A stretch of 64,000 nucleotides of DNA from Tenacibaculum todarodis. GTDB taxonomy: Bacteria; Bacteroidota; Bacteroidia; Flavobacteriales; Flavobacteriaceae. The stretch is taken from NCBI RefSeq assembly GCF_001889045.1, contig NZ_CP018155.1:1049001-1113000 (forward strand). Direction: 5' to 3'. The notes under the pieces were generated by a model. The model made no database searches. It worked only from the letters and a program-made list of their open reading frames with translations, and was not told the origin of the DNA. Shown in pieces: positions 12,601-19,800 of the stretch. Position numbers and translations under genes: made by a program. Numbering within the stretch: position 1 is the first letter of the stretch; the number at the start of each line of letters is the position of its first letter.

Positions 12601-13035
12601 TATATCATCAATCTGATCTAATATACTTTGTTTTGAAGCGCCTCCAGTTAAATTAATTTCAGTTGAGGCAAAGGAATTATAACTAACAATTGCAACCTTA
12701 TTTTCTTGAGTTGGGTCATTTTGATTTGTAAAAATATTTTCTACAAAATCTTTTGCGGCATCTTGTGCAACTTCTAATAAAGTTTTGGTTTGTCCATTTA
12801 TAGTAATTTCATCTGCCATACTTCCAGAATTATCTATTAATAAGACAACTTCTTGAGGTTGTACTGCTGGATTACCTGTTACTGTTAAGGTTACGTCAAA
12901 TTGATTACAGTTTTGCCCATTTGCTACAATGTCTTTATTAATTGTTAGATTTTGACTAAATGAAGTAAGTGTATAAGCAAAAAACATTAGAATTAGTCCA
13001 ATGTATCTTTTATTTTGTGTAAATATTTTTTTCAT
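1..13035 (-). CDS. Giant VWA-SprB-DUF11 surface adhesin (3' end outside window)
   Basis: One open frame runs from ATG at 13035 to the left edge, giving at least 4345 residues; I checked the frame at 12840, 11193, 9540, 8520, 7140 and 303. Residues 1-28 form a signal peptide ending TSFSQ. A von Willebrand A domain follows, with the MIDAS motif DNSGS at 68-72. About 15 SprB-like repeats cover roughly 490-1690, seven of them nearly identical 78-residue copies. Three cadherin/Ig-like modules span about 1690-1980, then a diverged DUF11 and nearly 15 copies of a 151-residue DUF11 unit. Each unit ends in an Asp-rich stretch with DTDNDGN, resembling calcium-binding loops. SprB-type proteins are cell-surface adhesins exported by the type IX system and are linked to gliding. 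The C-terminal sorting domain, if present, lies outside the window. An adhesin role is inferred from domains only. Confidence 0.92.
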   Translation of the reverse strand, partial: MKKIFTQNKRYIGLILMFFAYTLTSFSQNLTINKDIVANGQNCNQFDVTLTVTGNPAVQPQEVVLLIDNSGSMADEITINGQTKTLLEVAQDAAKDFVENIFTNQNDPTQENKVAIVSYNSFASTEINLTGGASKQSILDQIDDITTGGSTNFEDALIKAKEILSPPAPQATFNCRTSRSIILFTDGVARWHNGLGTNVTGDGQCSDTTLDTACQTRAFTAADDIETITVNGETYDQNIFTVGFTGTLSNDQENVSRHTLDRIQNAGAYYTDDAADLSNIYNQILGQLIAAATPLPGESLVNDVISSEFQIVPNSLSSSKGTFTSTAQEIDWFIDRVANESVILNYSIVSTVEACGISDPGTSTINYINSDCSIENRVFINPEVCVPCPEATASISRDECNTSINYSGVIDQSGCTAAANDYSWVFYLNNVEVGTSNQLSGTFDYTGINDFTGTFKAELTYEGTFDNGCILPAIVDEGFLNLPSPIEISETITPVTCNGESNGAINISVSEGYGSYQFEWSNGETTQNISGLSAGDYSVTVTDAQGCMFATEDFTVVEPVALTATAVENSPVVCKGESNGSATVTVSGGNGSYTYSWDNSASTSATATDLSAGLHTITIKDSKDCETTTTVTISEPALALIATAVENSPVVCKGESNGSATVTVSGGNGSYTYSWDNSASTSATATDLSAGLHTITIKDSKDCETTTTVTISEPALALTATAVENSPVVCKGESNGSATVTVSGGNGSYTYSWDNSASTSATATDLSAGLHTITIKDSKDCETTTTVTISEPVLALTATAVENSPVVCKGESNGSATVTASGGNGSYTYSWDNSASTSATATDLSAGLHTITIKDSKDCETTATVTITEPALALIVTAVENSPVVCKGESNGSATVTVSGGNGSYTYSWDNSASTSATATDLSAGLHTITIKDSKDCETTTTVTISEPALALTATAVENSPVVCKGESNGSATVTASGGNGSYTYSWDNSASTSATATDLSAGLHTITIKDSKDCETTATVTITEPALALIATAVENSPVVCKGESNGSATVTVSGGNGSYTYSWDNSASTSATATDLSAGLHTITIKDSKDCETTTTVTITEPALVEVIATATDETGVDFNDGTLTASPSGGSGTFTYVWDLVELESDGSSQGGIYNTETVSNVPPGSYLVTITDSFGCTATDTAVINPYNCNTAVVIDSVIPTPVGCKGESTGSAVASVTALNPPLIYAWTNSSNSSVGTNSATLSGVPTGVYTVKVTDSKGCFSEATVTITEPSEVLVANASVVSHQLTLNGTEGSVTATPTGGTTDYTYSWVNSSNTSVGTTQTVSGLLPGDYTVTVTDENDCTAMDTVTINAINCTISLEATFTEIFCNGESSTATATVSNGTAPFTYTWKDASGTTLQTTTASNNTTDQLTGLLAGVYTVSIIDSQACPTNKTITITEPNLLSLGAAINPVSCKNGNDGSIELTVTGGTLDYTYSWTGPNGFTSSNKNLISLEDGTYNVVVTDSKGCTANLSREITEPDAIVEVSISTNMANVVCFGDTTGQLTASTTGGTVGSSSDYTYSWTGPNGFTATTAVISNLGAGNYIVIAKDLNGCEATESYEILGVTAALSASISSQEDISCAGTGSVTILAEGGKAPYSYLITGNQTAQNTGVFNNLEAGTYTVTITDDYGCEQTQEVTILENCTLAVNDFNFVYENQSVSGNVLTNDEDFEGDTQTVTSTTVTTAQGVTVNINAITGEYTYTAPANYVGEDSFTYTIVDDGNPLATDTATVYIEVLPEGSNNNLPPIANPDTNITKENTQVTGTVLNNDFDVDGNNITVTSNTNPSNGTVSINPNGTYTYNPTNGFIGEDTFSYTICDDGTPSLCDETTVTITVISDEIENVTIANDDAYITVPDRTITGNVLNNDFDPEGNTQTVNINPVSGPTNGTVQLMANGEFSYTPTSPTFTGTDAFVYEICDNGTPQDCDQATVYIAVSSVSDLSLTKTSELTTDADASTTFTPFDTVTFVIKLNNDGPSDANGVEVEDHLPDGYEFVSANADVGSFDNNTGLWNVGTITNQQTATLNIIATIKASGEYENITQVTKSNNFDPDSTPNNDDGDQSEDDEANNTPGGGIDDASDISLDKTSAITVDADNSTTPSPGDTVEFTISVNNNGPNDAPGVVVTDQIPTGYTLTNNTASQGSYDSNTGIWTIGTIANQATVTLTITATINATGEYTNLAEVTASDNFDPDSTPNNGVDTDNDGNVENDPDDEDDGDGELPGDDGVQPTSDISLDKTSAITVDADNSTTPSPGDTVEFTISVNNNGPNDAPGVVVTDQIPTGYTLTSNTASQGSYDTNTGVWTIGTIANQATVTLVITATINATGEYTNLAEVTASDNFDPDSTPNNGVDTDNDGNVENDPDDEDDGDGELPGDDGVQPTSDISLDKTSAITVDADNSTTPSPGDTVEFTISVNNNGPNEAPGVVVTDQIPTGYTLTDNTASQGSYDTNTGVWTIGTIANQATVTLTITATINATGEYTNLAEVTASDNFDPDSTPNNGVDTDNDGNVENDPDDEDDGDGELPGDDGVQPTSDISLDKTSAITVDADNSTTPSPGDTVEFTISVNNNGPNEAPGVVVTDQIPTGYTLTDNTASQGSYDTNTGVWTIGTIANQATVTLTITATINATGEYTNLAEVTASDNFDPDSTPNNGVDTDNDGNVENDPDDEDDGDGELPGDDGVQPTSDISLDKTSAITNDADASTTPSPGDTVEFTISVNNNGPNEAPGVVVTDELPDGYTMTGNTPSQGSYDSNTGIWTIGTIANQATVTLTITATINATGEYTNLAEVTASDNFDPDSTPNNGVDTDNDGNVENDPDDEDDGDGELPGDDGVQPTSDISLDKTSAITVDADNSTTPSPGDTVEFTISVNNNGPNEAPGVVVTDQIPTGYTLTDNTPSQGSYDTNTGVWTIGTIANQATVTLVITATINATGEYTNLAEVTASDNFDPDSTPNNGVDTDNDGNVENDPDDEDDGDGEEPGDDGVQPTSDISLDKTSAITVDADNSTTPSPGDTVEFTISVNNNGPNEAPGVVVTDQIPTGYTLTNNTASQGSYDTNTGVWTIGTIANQATVTLTITATINATGEYTNLAEVTASDNFDPDSTPNNGVDTDNDGNVEDDADDEDDGDGEIPGDDGVQPTSDISLDKTSAITFDADNSTTPSPGDTVEFTISVNNNGPNEAPGVVVTDQIPTGYTLTNNTASQGSYDSNTGIWTIGTIANQATVTLTITATINATGEYTNLAEVTASDNFDPDSTPNNGVDTDNDGNVENDPDDEDDGDGELPGDDGVQPTSDISLDKTSAITNDADASTTPSPGDTVEFTISVNNNGPNEAPGVVVTDQIPTGYTLTNNTASQGSYDSNTGVWTIGTIANQATVTLTITATINATGEYTNLAEVTASDNFDPDSTPNNGVDTDNDGNVENDPDDEDDGDGELPGDDGVQPTSDISLDKTSAITNDADASTTPSPGDTVEFTISVNNNGPNEAPGVVVTDQIPTGYTLTNNTASQGSYDSNTGVWTIGTIANQATVTLTITATINATGEYTNLAEVTASDNFDPDSTPNNGVDTDNDGNVEDDADDEDDGDGELPGDDGVQPTSDISLDKTSAITVDADNSGTPSPGDTVEFTISVNNNGPNEAPGVVVTDQIPTGYTLTNNTASQGSYDSNTGVWTIGTIANQATVTLTITATINATGEYTNLAEVTASDNFDPDSTPNNGVDTDNDGNVENDPDDEDDGDGELPGDDGVQPTSDISLDKTSAITVDADNSTTPSPGDTVEFTISVNNNGPNEAPGVVVTDELPDGYTMTGNTPSQGSYDTNTGVWTIGTIANQATVTLTITATINATGEYTNLAEVTASDNFDPDSTPNNGVDTDNDGNVENDPDDEDDGDGELPGDDGVQPTSDISLDKTSAITVDADNSTTPSPGDTVEFTISVNNNGPNEAPGVVVTDQIPTGYTLTNNTASQGSYDTNTGIWTIGTIANQATVTLVITATINATGEYTNLAEVTASDNFDPDSTPNNGVDTDNDGNVENDPDDEDDGDGELPGDDGVQPTSDISLDKTSAITNDADASTTPSPGDTVEFTISVNNNGPNEAPGVVVTDELPDGYTMTGNTPSQGSYDTNTGVWTIGTIANQATVTLTITATINATGEYTNLAEVTASDNFDPDSTPNNGVDTDNDGNVENDPDDEDDGDGEIPGDDGVQPTSDISLDKTSAITVDADNSTTPSPGDTVEFTISVNNNGPNEAPGVVVTDQIPTGYTLTNNTASQGSYDTNTGVWTIGSIANQATVTLVIEATINATGEYTNLAEVTASD
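9721..11358 (-). repeat. 234-bp tandem repeat array (SprB units, seven copies)
   Basis: Seven near-identical 234-bp units (78 residues) encode SprB repeats with the core VCKGESNGSATVTVSGG. The left four copies alternate between two subtypes, forming a 468-bp dimer duplicated once, while the right three copies are of a single subtype. Further diverged SprB units lie on both sides. Confidence 0.93.
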
Positions 13036-13074
13036 ATCTCCTTTTCTTTAATTTTATTTTAAAAACTTTAATAC

Positions 13075-13599
13075 TTATCTCAATTCAGGATCAGGTACAT
13101 AAGTTTTTAAACTAACTGAAGTTATTACGCTATTACATTCTTTAGACATAACACTTACTTTGGAGCACTTCCAATAATTTTTTACGTTTTTATTTGGTGC
13201 TTTAAATGTTACTTTTAATTGCTTTTTTTCTCCAGGAAGAATATTAATTTCCTTAAAAGATTTATTATTATAGGTTATCGTAGATGATATACTTACGGGC
13301 AACATATTTTTCGAGTGAAAAGATTTTGCTTCTTTTATATTTTTAAGGCAAGTTTCAACATCTTCATTTATACTAATCAAATAGACTGAAGGCTTTTTAG
13401 ATAAATTAGTAAGGAGTAGTTTATAACTAACGTTTTCTTTTGACAAAGATTTCTTAGTTTTATTTCCTATAACTTCTAATTTAGCTAGGCAATTGGTTTT
13501 GTTTTGAAATTTTTCTACTGAAGGTTTAGTATAAGTTACTCCACTTACACTAACAAGAACTAAAAGTACTAACCCTAATAATTTTACTACCCTTTTCAT
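13075..13599 (-). CDS. Small secreted protein of unknown function
   Basis: The 174-residue product has a clear N-terminal signal peptide (MKRVVKLLG, then a Leu/Val-rich core to about residue 24). I recognise no family. The mature part holds five cysteines and a segment LPGEKKQLKVTFKAP near residues 124-138, typical of Ig-like beta-sandwich proteins, so a small immunoglobulin-like fold is possible. It lies between two giant surface-protein genes on the same strand. Its stop is 39 bp before the start of the VWA adhesin, so the two are probably co-transcribed. It could be an export partner or a surface subunit of the adhesin; nothing in the sequence decides this. Confidence 0.75.
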   Translation of the reverse strand: MKRVVKLLGLVLLVLVSVSGVTYTKPSVEKFQNKTNCLAKLEVIGNKTKKSLSKENVSYKLLLTNLSKKPSVYLISINEDVETCLKNIKEAKSFHSKNMLPVSISSTITYNNKSFKEINILPGEKKQLKVTFKAPNKNVKNYWKCSKVSVMSKECNSVITSVSLKTYVPDPELR

Positions 13600-13883
13600 A
13601 ATAAATCATTTTATCAATTATTATTCTTATCAATAAAATTCTTAAATAAAATTGTCTTGTTTTTTAAAACAAATTCTGTACTTAAGAACCTAGGGGAACT
13701 AAATACGGGGAAACAACCTAATAAGGGTATAGGTTTAATCGGGGAAATAGGGATAAAACTTAGAGTATTATAAGAAGATTACAACATTTTGTTGTGGGGA
13801 AAGAAAAATAATTCTCCTTATTGTTAGTCAAATGTATAGATAAATTAGAAATAATTATAGGGTGATTTTCCCCATTTTAATAC
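13600..13883. other. Intergenic region with repeated GGGGAA motifs
   Basis: This 284-bp gap separates the HYR gene from the small secreted protein gene. It carries GGGGAA at 13693, 13707, 13741 and 13797 (plus strand) and TTCCCC at 13869, unusual in such AT-rich DNA. It should contain the promoter for the 13599 gene, but I could not assign convincing -33/-7 boxes. I see no RNA gene or ORF here. Confidence 0.4.
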
Positions 13884-16800
13884 CTAATTACCACTATTAG
13901 GAGTAGAATCTGGGTCTAATTGGTTATTTTGTGTTACTTCTGAAACATTAGTAATTGTACCAACTCTTGCTACTATAGCTGCAATTTTCAATTCTATTGT
14001 TTGACCATTTGGCACAGTAATATTACTTAAATCCCAAATATTAGTAATAGTATTATATGTTGTTCCTGCAGGGATAATTGAATTACTAGCATCATATTGA
14101 AGTCCAAATGGGAGTATATCTGTAACCTGAACACCAAAAGCTTCTTCAGGTCCATCATTTTTCAATCTTACTGTATAAATGATTCTATCTCCAACTTTGA
14201 CGATAGCATTATTAACTGTTTTTGTTATGCTTAAATCAGCAGTACAAGAAGTTACTATTACATTCTGATTTGCCGTTGTTGAATTTCCACTGGCATCCGT
14301 AAATGTCCAAGTAACAACTGTAGTTCCTAAAGTCGTGATTGGAAACGTTGTCGTTGTTGTTCCATTGATGGTCGCTGGATCACAAGCATCTGTTGTGGTT
14401 GGCGTCGTTGGTGTTCCACTACACTCAAAAGTCTCGTCTGCTATTGTTGGCGTTACTGGAGCTGTCGTATCTTGAACAATTACATTCTGATTTGCCGTTG
14501 TTGAATTTCCACTGGCATCCGTAAATGTCCAAGTAACAACTGTAGTTCCTAAAGTCGTGATTGGAAAAGTTGTTGTGGTTGTTCCGTTGATGGTCGCTGG
14601 ATCACAAGCATCTGTTGTGGTTGGCGTCGTTGGTGTTCCACTACATTCAAATGTCTCATCTGCAATGGTTGGTGTTACTGGTGCTGTCGTATCCTGAATA
14701 ATTACATTCTGATTTGCCGTTGTTGAATTTCCACTGGCATCCGTAAATGTCCAAGTAACAACTGTAGTTCCTAAAGTCGTGATTGGAAACGTTGTCGTTG
14801 TTGTTCCGTTGATGGTTGATGGGTCACATCCATCTGTTGTGGTTGGCGTCGTTGGCGTTCCACTACACTCAAAAGTCTCATCTGCAATTGTTGGTGTTAC
14901 TGGAGCTGTTGTATCTTGAACAATTACATTCTGATTTGCCGTTGTTGAATTTCCACTGGCATCCGTAAATGTCCAAGTAACAACTGTAGTTCCTAAAGTC
15001 GTGATTGGAAACGTTGTCGTTGTTGTTCCATTGATGGTCGCTGGATCACAAGCATCTGTTGTGGTTGGCGTCGTTGGTGTTCCACTACACTCAAAAGTCT
15101 CGTCTGCTATTGTTGGCGTTACTGGAGCTGTCGTATCTTGAACAATTACATTCTGATTTGCCGTTGTTGAATTTCCACTGGCATCCGTAAATGTCCAAGT
15201 AACAACTGTAGTTCCTAAAGTCGTGATTGGAAAAGTTGTTGTGGTTGTTCCGTTGATGGTCGCTGGATCACAAGCATCTGTTGTGGTTGGCGTCGTTGGT
15301 GTTCCACTACATTCAAATGTCTCATCTGCAATGGTTGGTGTTACTGGTGCTGTCGTATCCTGAATAATTACATTCTGATTTGCCGTTGTTGAATTTCCAC
15401 TGGCATCCGTAAATGTCCAAGTAACAACTGTAGTTCCTAAAGTCGTGATTGGAAACGTTGTCGTTGTTGTTCCGTTGATGGTTGATGGGTCACATCCATC
15501 TGTTGTGGTTGGCGTCGTTGGCGTTCCACTACACTCAAAAGTCTCATCTGCAATTGTTGGTGTTACTGGAGCTGTTGTATCTTGAACAATTACATTCTGA
15601 TTTGCCGTTGTTGAATTTCCACTGGCATCCGTAAATGTCCAAGTAACAACTGTAGTTCCTAAAGTCGTGATTGGGAAAGTCGTTGTAGTAGTTCCGTTGA
15701 TGGTCGCTGGGTCACATCCATCTGTTGTGGTTGGCGTCGTTGGCGTTCCACTACACTCAAAAGTCTCATCTGCAATTGTTGGTGTTACTGGAGCTGTTGT
15801 ATCTTGAACAATTACATTCTGATTTGCCGTTGTTGAATTTCCACTGGCATCCGTAAATGTCCACGTTACAACTGTGGTTCCTAAGGTCGTGATTGGAAAA
15901 GTTGTTGTGGTTGTTCCGTTGATGGTCGCTGGATCACAAGCATCTGTTGTGGTTGGCGTCGTTGGTGTTCCACTACATTCAAATATCTCATCTGCAATGG
16001 TTGGTGTTACTGGAGCTGTCGTATCCTGAATAATTACATTCTGATTTGCCGTTGTTGAATTTCCACTGGCATCCGTAAATGTCCACGTTACAACTGTGGT
16101 TCCTAAGGTCGTGATTGGGAAAGTCGTCGTAGTAGTTCCATTGATAGTTGCTGGATCACAAGCATCTGTTGTGGTTGGCGTCGTTGGTGTTCCACTACAC
16201 TCAAAAGTCTCATCTGCTATTGTTGGCGTTACTGGTGCTGTCGTATCCTGAATAATTACATTCTGATTTGCCGTTGTTGAATTTCCACTGGCATCCGTAA
16301 ATGTCCAAGTAACAACTGTAGTTCCTAAAGTCGTGATTGGAAAAGTTGTTGTGGTTGTTCCGTTGATGGTTGCTGGATCACAAGCATCTGTAGTGGTTGG
16401 CGTTGTTGGTGTTCCGCTACACTCAAAAGTCTCATCTGCAATCGTTGGTGTTACTGGAGCTGTCGTATCTTGAATGATTACATTCTGATTTGCCGTTGTT
16501 GAATTTCCACTCGCATCAGTAAATGTCCACGTAACAACTGTAGTTCCTAAAGTCGTGATTGGGAAAGTCGTTGTAGTAGTTCCGTTGATGGTCGCTGGAT
16601 CACAAGCATCTGTTGTGGTTGGCGTCGTTGGTGTTCCACTACATTCAAATGTCTCATCTGCAATGGTTGGTGTTACTGGAGCTGTCGTATCTTGAACAAT
16701 TACATTCTGATTTGCCGTTGTTGAATTTCCACTGGCATCCGTAAATGTCCAAGTAACAACTGTAGTTCCTAAAGTCGTGATTGGAAAAGTTGTTGTAGTA

Positions 16801-19800
16801 GTTCCATTGATAGTTGCTGGATCACAAGCATCTGTTGTGGTTGGCGTCGTTGGTGTTCCACTACATTCAAATGTCTCATCTGCAATGGTTGGTGTTACTG
16901 GAGCTGTCGTATCTTGAACAATTACATTCTGATTTGCCGTTGTTGAATTTCCACTGGCATCCGTAAATGTCCAAGTAACAACTGTAGTTCCTAAAGTCGT
17001 GATTGGAAAAGTTGTTGTAGTAGTTCCATTGATAGTTGCTGGATCACAAGCATCTGTTGTGGTTGGCGTCGTTGGTGTTCCACTACATTCAAATGTCTCA
17101 TCTGCAATGGTTGGTGTTACTGGAGCTGTCGTATCTTGAACAATTACATTCTGATTTGCCGTTGTTGAATTTCCACTGGCATCCGTAAATGTCCAAGTAA
17201 CAACTGTAGTTCCTAAAGTCGTGATTGGAAAAGTTGTAGTTGTGGTTCCATTGATGGTCGCTGGATCACAAGCATCTGTTGTTGTTGGCGTCGTTGGTGT
17301 TCCACTACACTCAAAAGTCTCGTCTGCTATTGTTGGCGTTACTGGTGCTGTAGTATCCTGAATAATTACATTCTGATTTGCCGTTGTTGAATTTCCACTG
17401 GCATCCGTAAATGTCCAAGTAACAACTGTAGTTCCTAAAGTCGTGATTGGAAAAGTTGTTGTGGTTGTTCCGTTGATGGTCGCTGGATCACAAGCATCTG
17501 TTGTGGTTGGCGTCGTTGGTGTTCCACTACATTCAAATGTCTCATCTGCAATGGTTGGTGTTACTGGAGCTGTCGTATCTTGAACAATTACATTCTGATC
17601 CGCGGTTGTTGAATTTCCACTGGCATCCGTAAATGTCCAAGTAACAACTGTAGTTCCTAAAGTCGTGATTGGAAAAGTTGTTGTAGTAGTTCCATTGATA
17701 GTTGCTGGATCACAAGCATCTGTTGTGGTTGGCGTCGTTGGTGTTCCACTACATTCAAATGTCTCATCTGCAATGGTTGGTGTTACTGGAGCTGTCGTAT
17801 CTTGAACAATTACATTCTGATTTGCCGTTGTTGAATTTCCACTGGCATCCGTAAATGTCCAAGTAACAACTGTAGTTCCTAAAGTCGTGATTGGAAAAGT
17901 TGTTGTAGTAGTTCCATTGATAGTTGCTGGATCACAAGCATCTGTTGTGGTTGGCGTCGTTGGTGTTCCACTACATTCAAATGTCTCATCTGCAATGGTT
18001 GGTGTTACTGGAGCTGTCGTATCTTGAACAATTACATTCTGATTTGCCGTTGTTGAATTTCCACTGGCATCCGTAAATGTCCAAGTAACAACTGTAGTTC
18101 CTAAAGTCGTGATTGGAAAAGTTGTTGTAGTAGTTCCATTGATAGTTGCTGGATCACAAGCATCTGTTGTGGTTGGCGTCGTTGGTGTTCCACTACATTC
18201 AAATGTCTCATCTGCAATGGTTGGTGTTACTGGAGCTGTCGTATCTTGAATGATTATATTCTGATTTGCCGTTGTTGAATTTCCACTGGCATCCGTAAAT
18301 GTCCAAGTAACAACTGTAGTTCCTAATGTTGTGATTGGAAAAGTCGTCGTAGTAGTTCCATTGATAGTTGCTGGATCACAAGCATCTGTTGTGGTTGGCG
18401 TCGTTGGTGTTCCACTACATTCAAATATCTCATCTGCAATGGTTGGTGTTACTGGAGCTGTCGTATCTTGAACAATTACATTCTGATCCGCGGTTGTTGA
18501 ATTTCCACTGGCATCCGTAAATGTCCAAGTAACAACTGTAGTTCCTAAAGTCGTGATTGGAAAAGTTGTTGTGGTTGTTCCGTTGATGGTCGCTGGATCA
18601 CAAGCATCTGTTGTGGTTGGCGTCGTTGGTGTTCCACTACATTCAAATGTCTCATCTGCAATGGTTGGTGTTACTGGAGCTGTCGTATCTTGAACAATTA
18701 CATTCTGATTTGCCGTTGTTGAATTTCCACTGGCATCCGTAAATGTCCAAGTAACAACTGTAGTTCCTAATGTTGTGATTGGAAAAGTCGTCGTAGTAGT
18801 TCCATTGATAGTTGCTGGATCACAAGCATCTGTTGTGGTTGGCGTCGTTGGTGTTCCACTACACTCAAAAGTCTCGTCTGCTATTGTTGGCGTTACTGGT
18901 GCTGTAGTATCCTGAATAATTACATTCTGATTTGCCGTTGTTGAATTTCCACTGGCATCCGTAAATGTCCAAGTAACAACTGTAGTTCCTAAAGTCGTGA
19001 TTGGAAAAGTTGTTGTGGTTGTTCCGTTGATGGTCGCTGGATCACAAGCATCTGTTGTGGTTGGCGTCGTTGGTGTTCCACTACATTCAAATGTCTCATC
19101 TGCAATGGTTGGTGTTACTGGAGCTGTCGTATCTTGAACAATTACATTCTGATTTGCCGTTGTTGAATTTCCACTGGCATCCGTAAATGTCCAAGTAACA
19201 ACTGTAGTTCCTAAAGTCGTGATTGGAAAAGTTGTTGTAGTAGTTCCATTGATAGTTGCTGGATCACAAGCATCTGTTGTGGTTGGCGTCGTTGGTGTTC
19301 CACTACATTCAAATGTCTCATCTGCAATGGTTGGTGTTACTGGAGCTGTCGTATCTTGAACAATTACATTCTGATTTGCCGTTGTTGAATTTCCACTGGC
19401 ATCCGTAAATGTCCAAGTAACAACTGTAGTTCCTAAAGTCGTGATTGGAAAAGTTGTTGTAGTAGTTCCATTGATAGTTGCTGGATCACAAGCATCTGTT
19501 GTGGTTGGCGTCGTTGGTGTTCCACTACATTCAAATGTCTCATCTGCAATGGTTGGTGTTACTGGAGCTGTCGTATCTTGAATGATTATATTCTGATTTG
19601 CCGTTGTTGAATTTCCACTGGCATCCGTAAATGTCCAAGTAACAACTGTAGTTCCTAATGTTGTGATTGGAAAAGTCGTCGTAGTAGTTCCATTGATAGT
19701 TGCTGGATCACAAGCATCTGTTGTGGTTGGCGTCGTTGGTGTTCCACTACATTCAAATATCTCATCTGCAATGGTTGGTGTTACTGGAGCTGTCGTATCT

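Noticed and set aside
13884-13890. Premature stop truncating a longer HYR/DUF11 gene
   Set aside because: Downstream sequence shows no continued coding in any frame, and the neighbouring 946-aa protein ends at the same motif.
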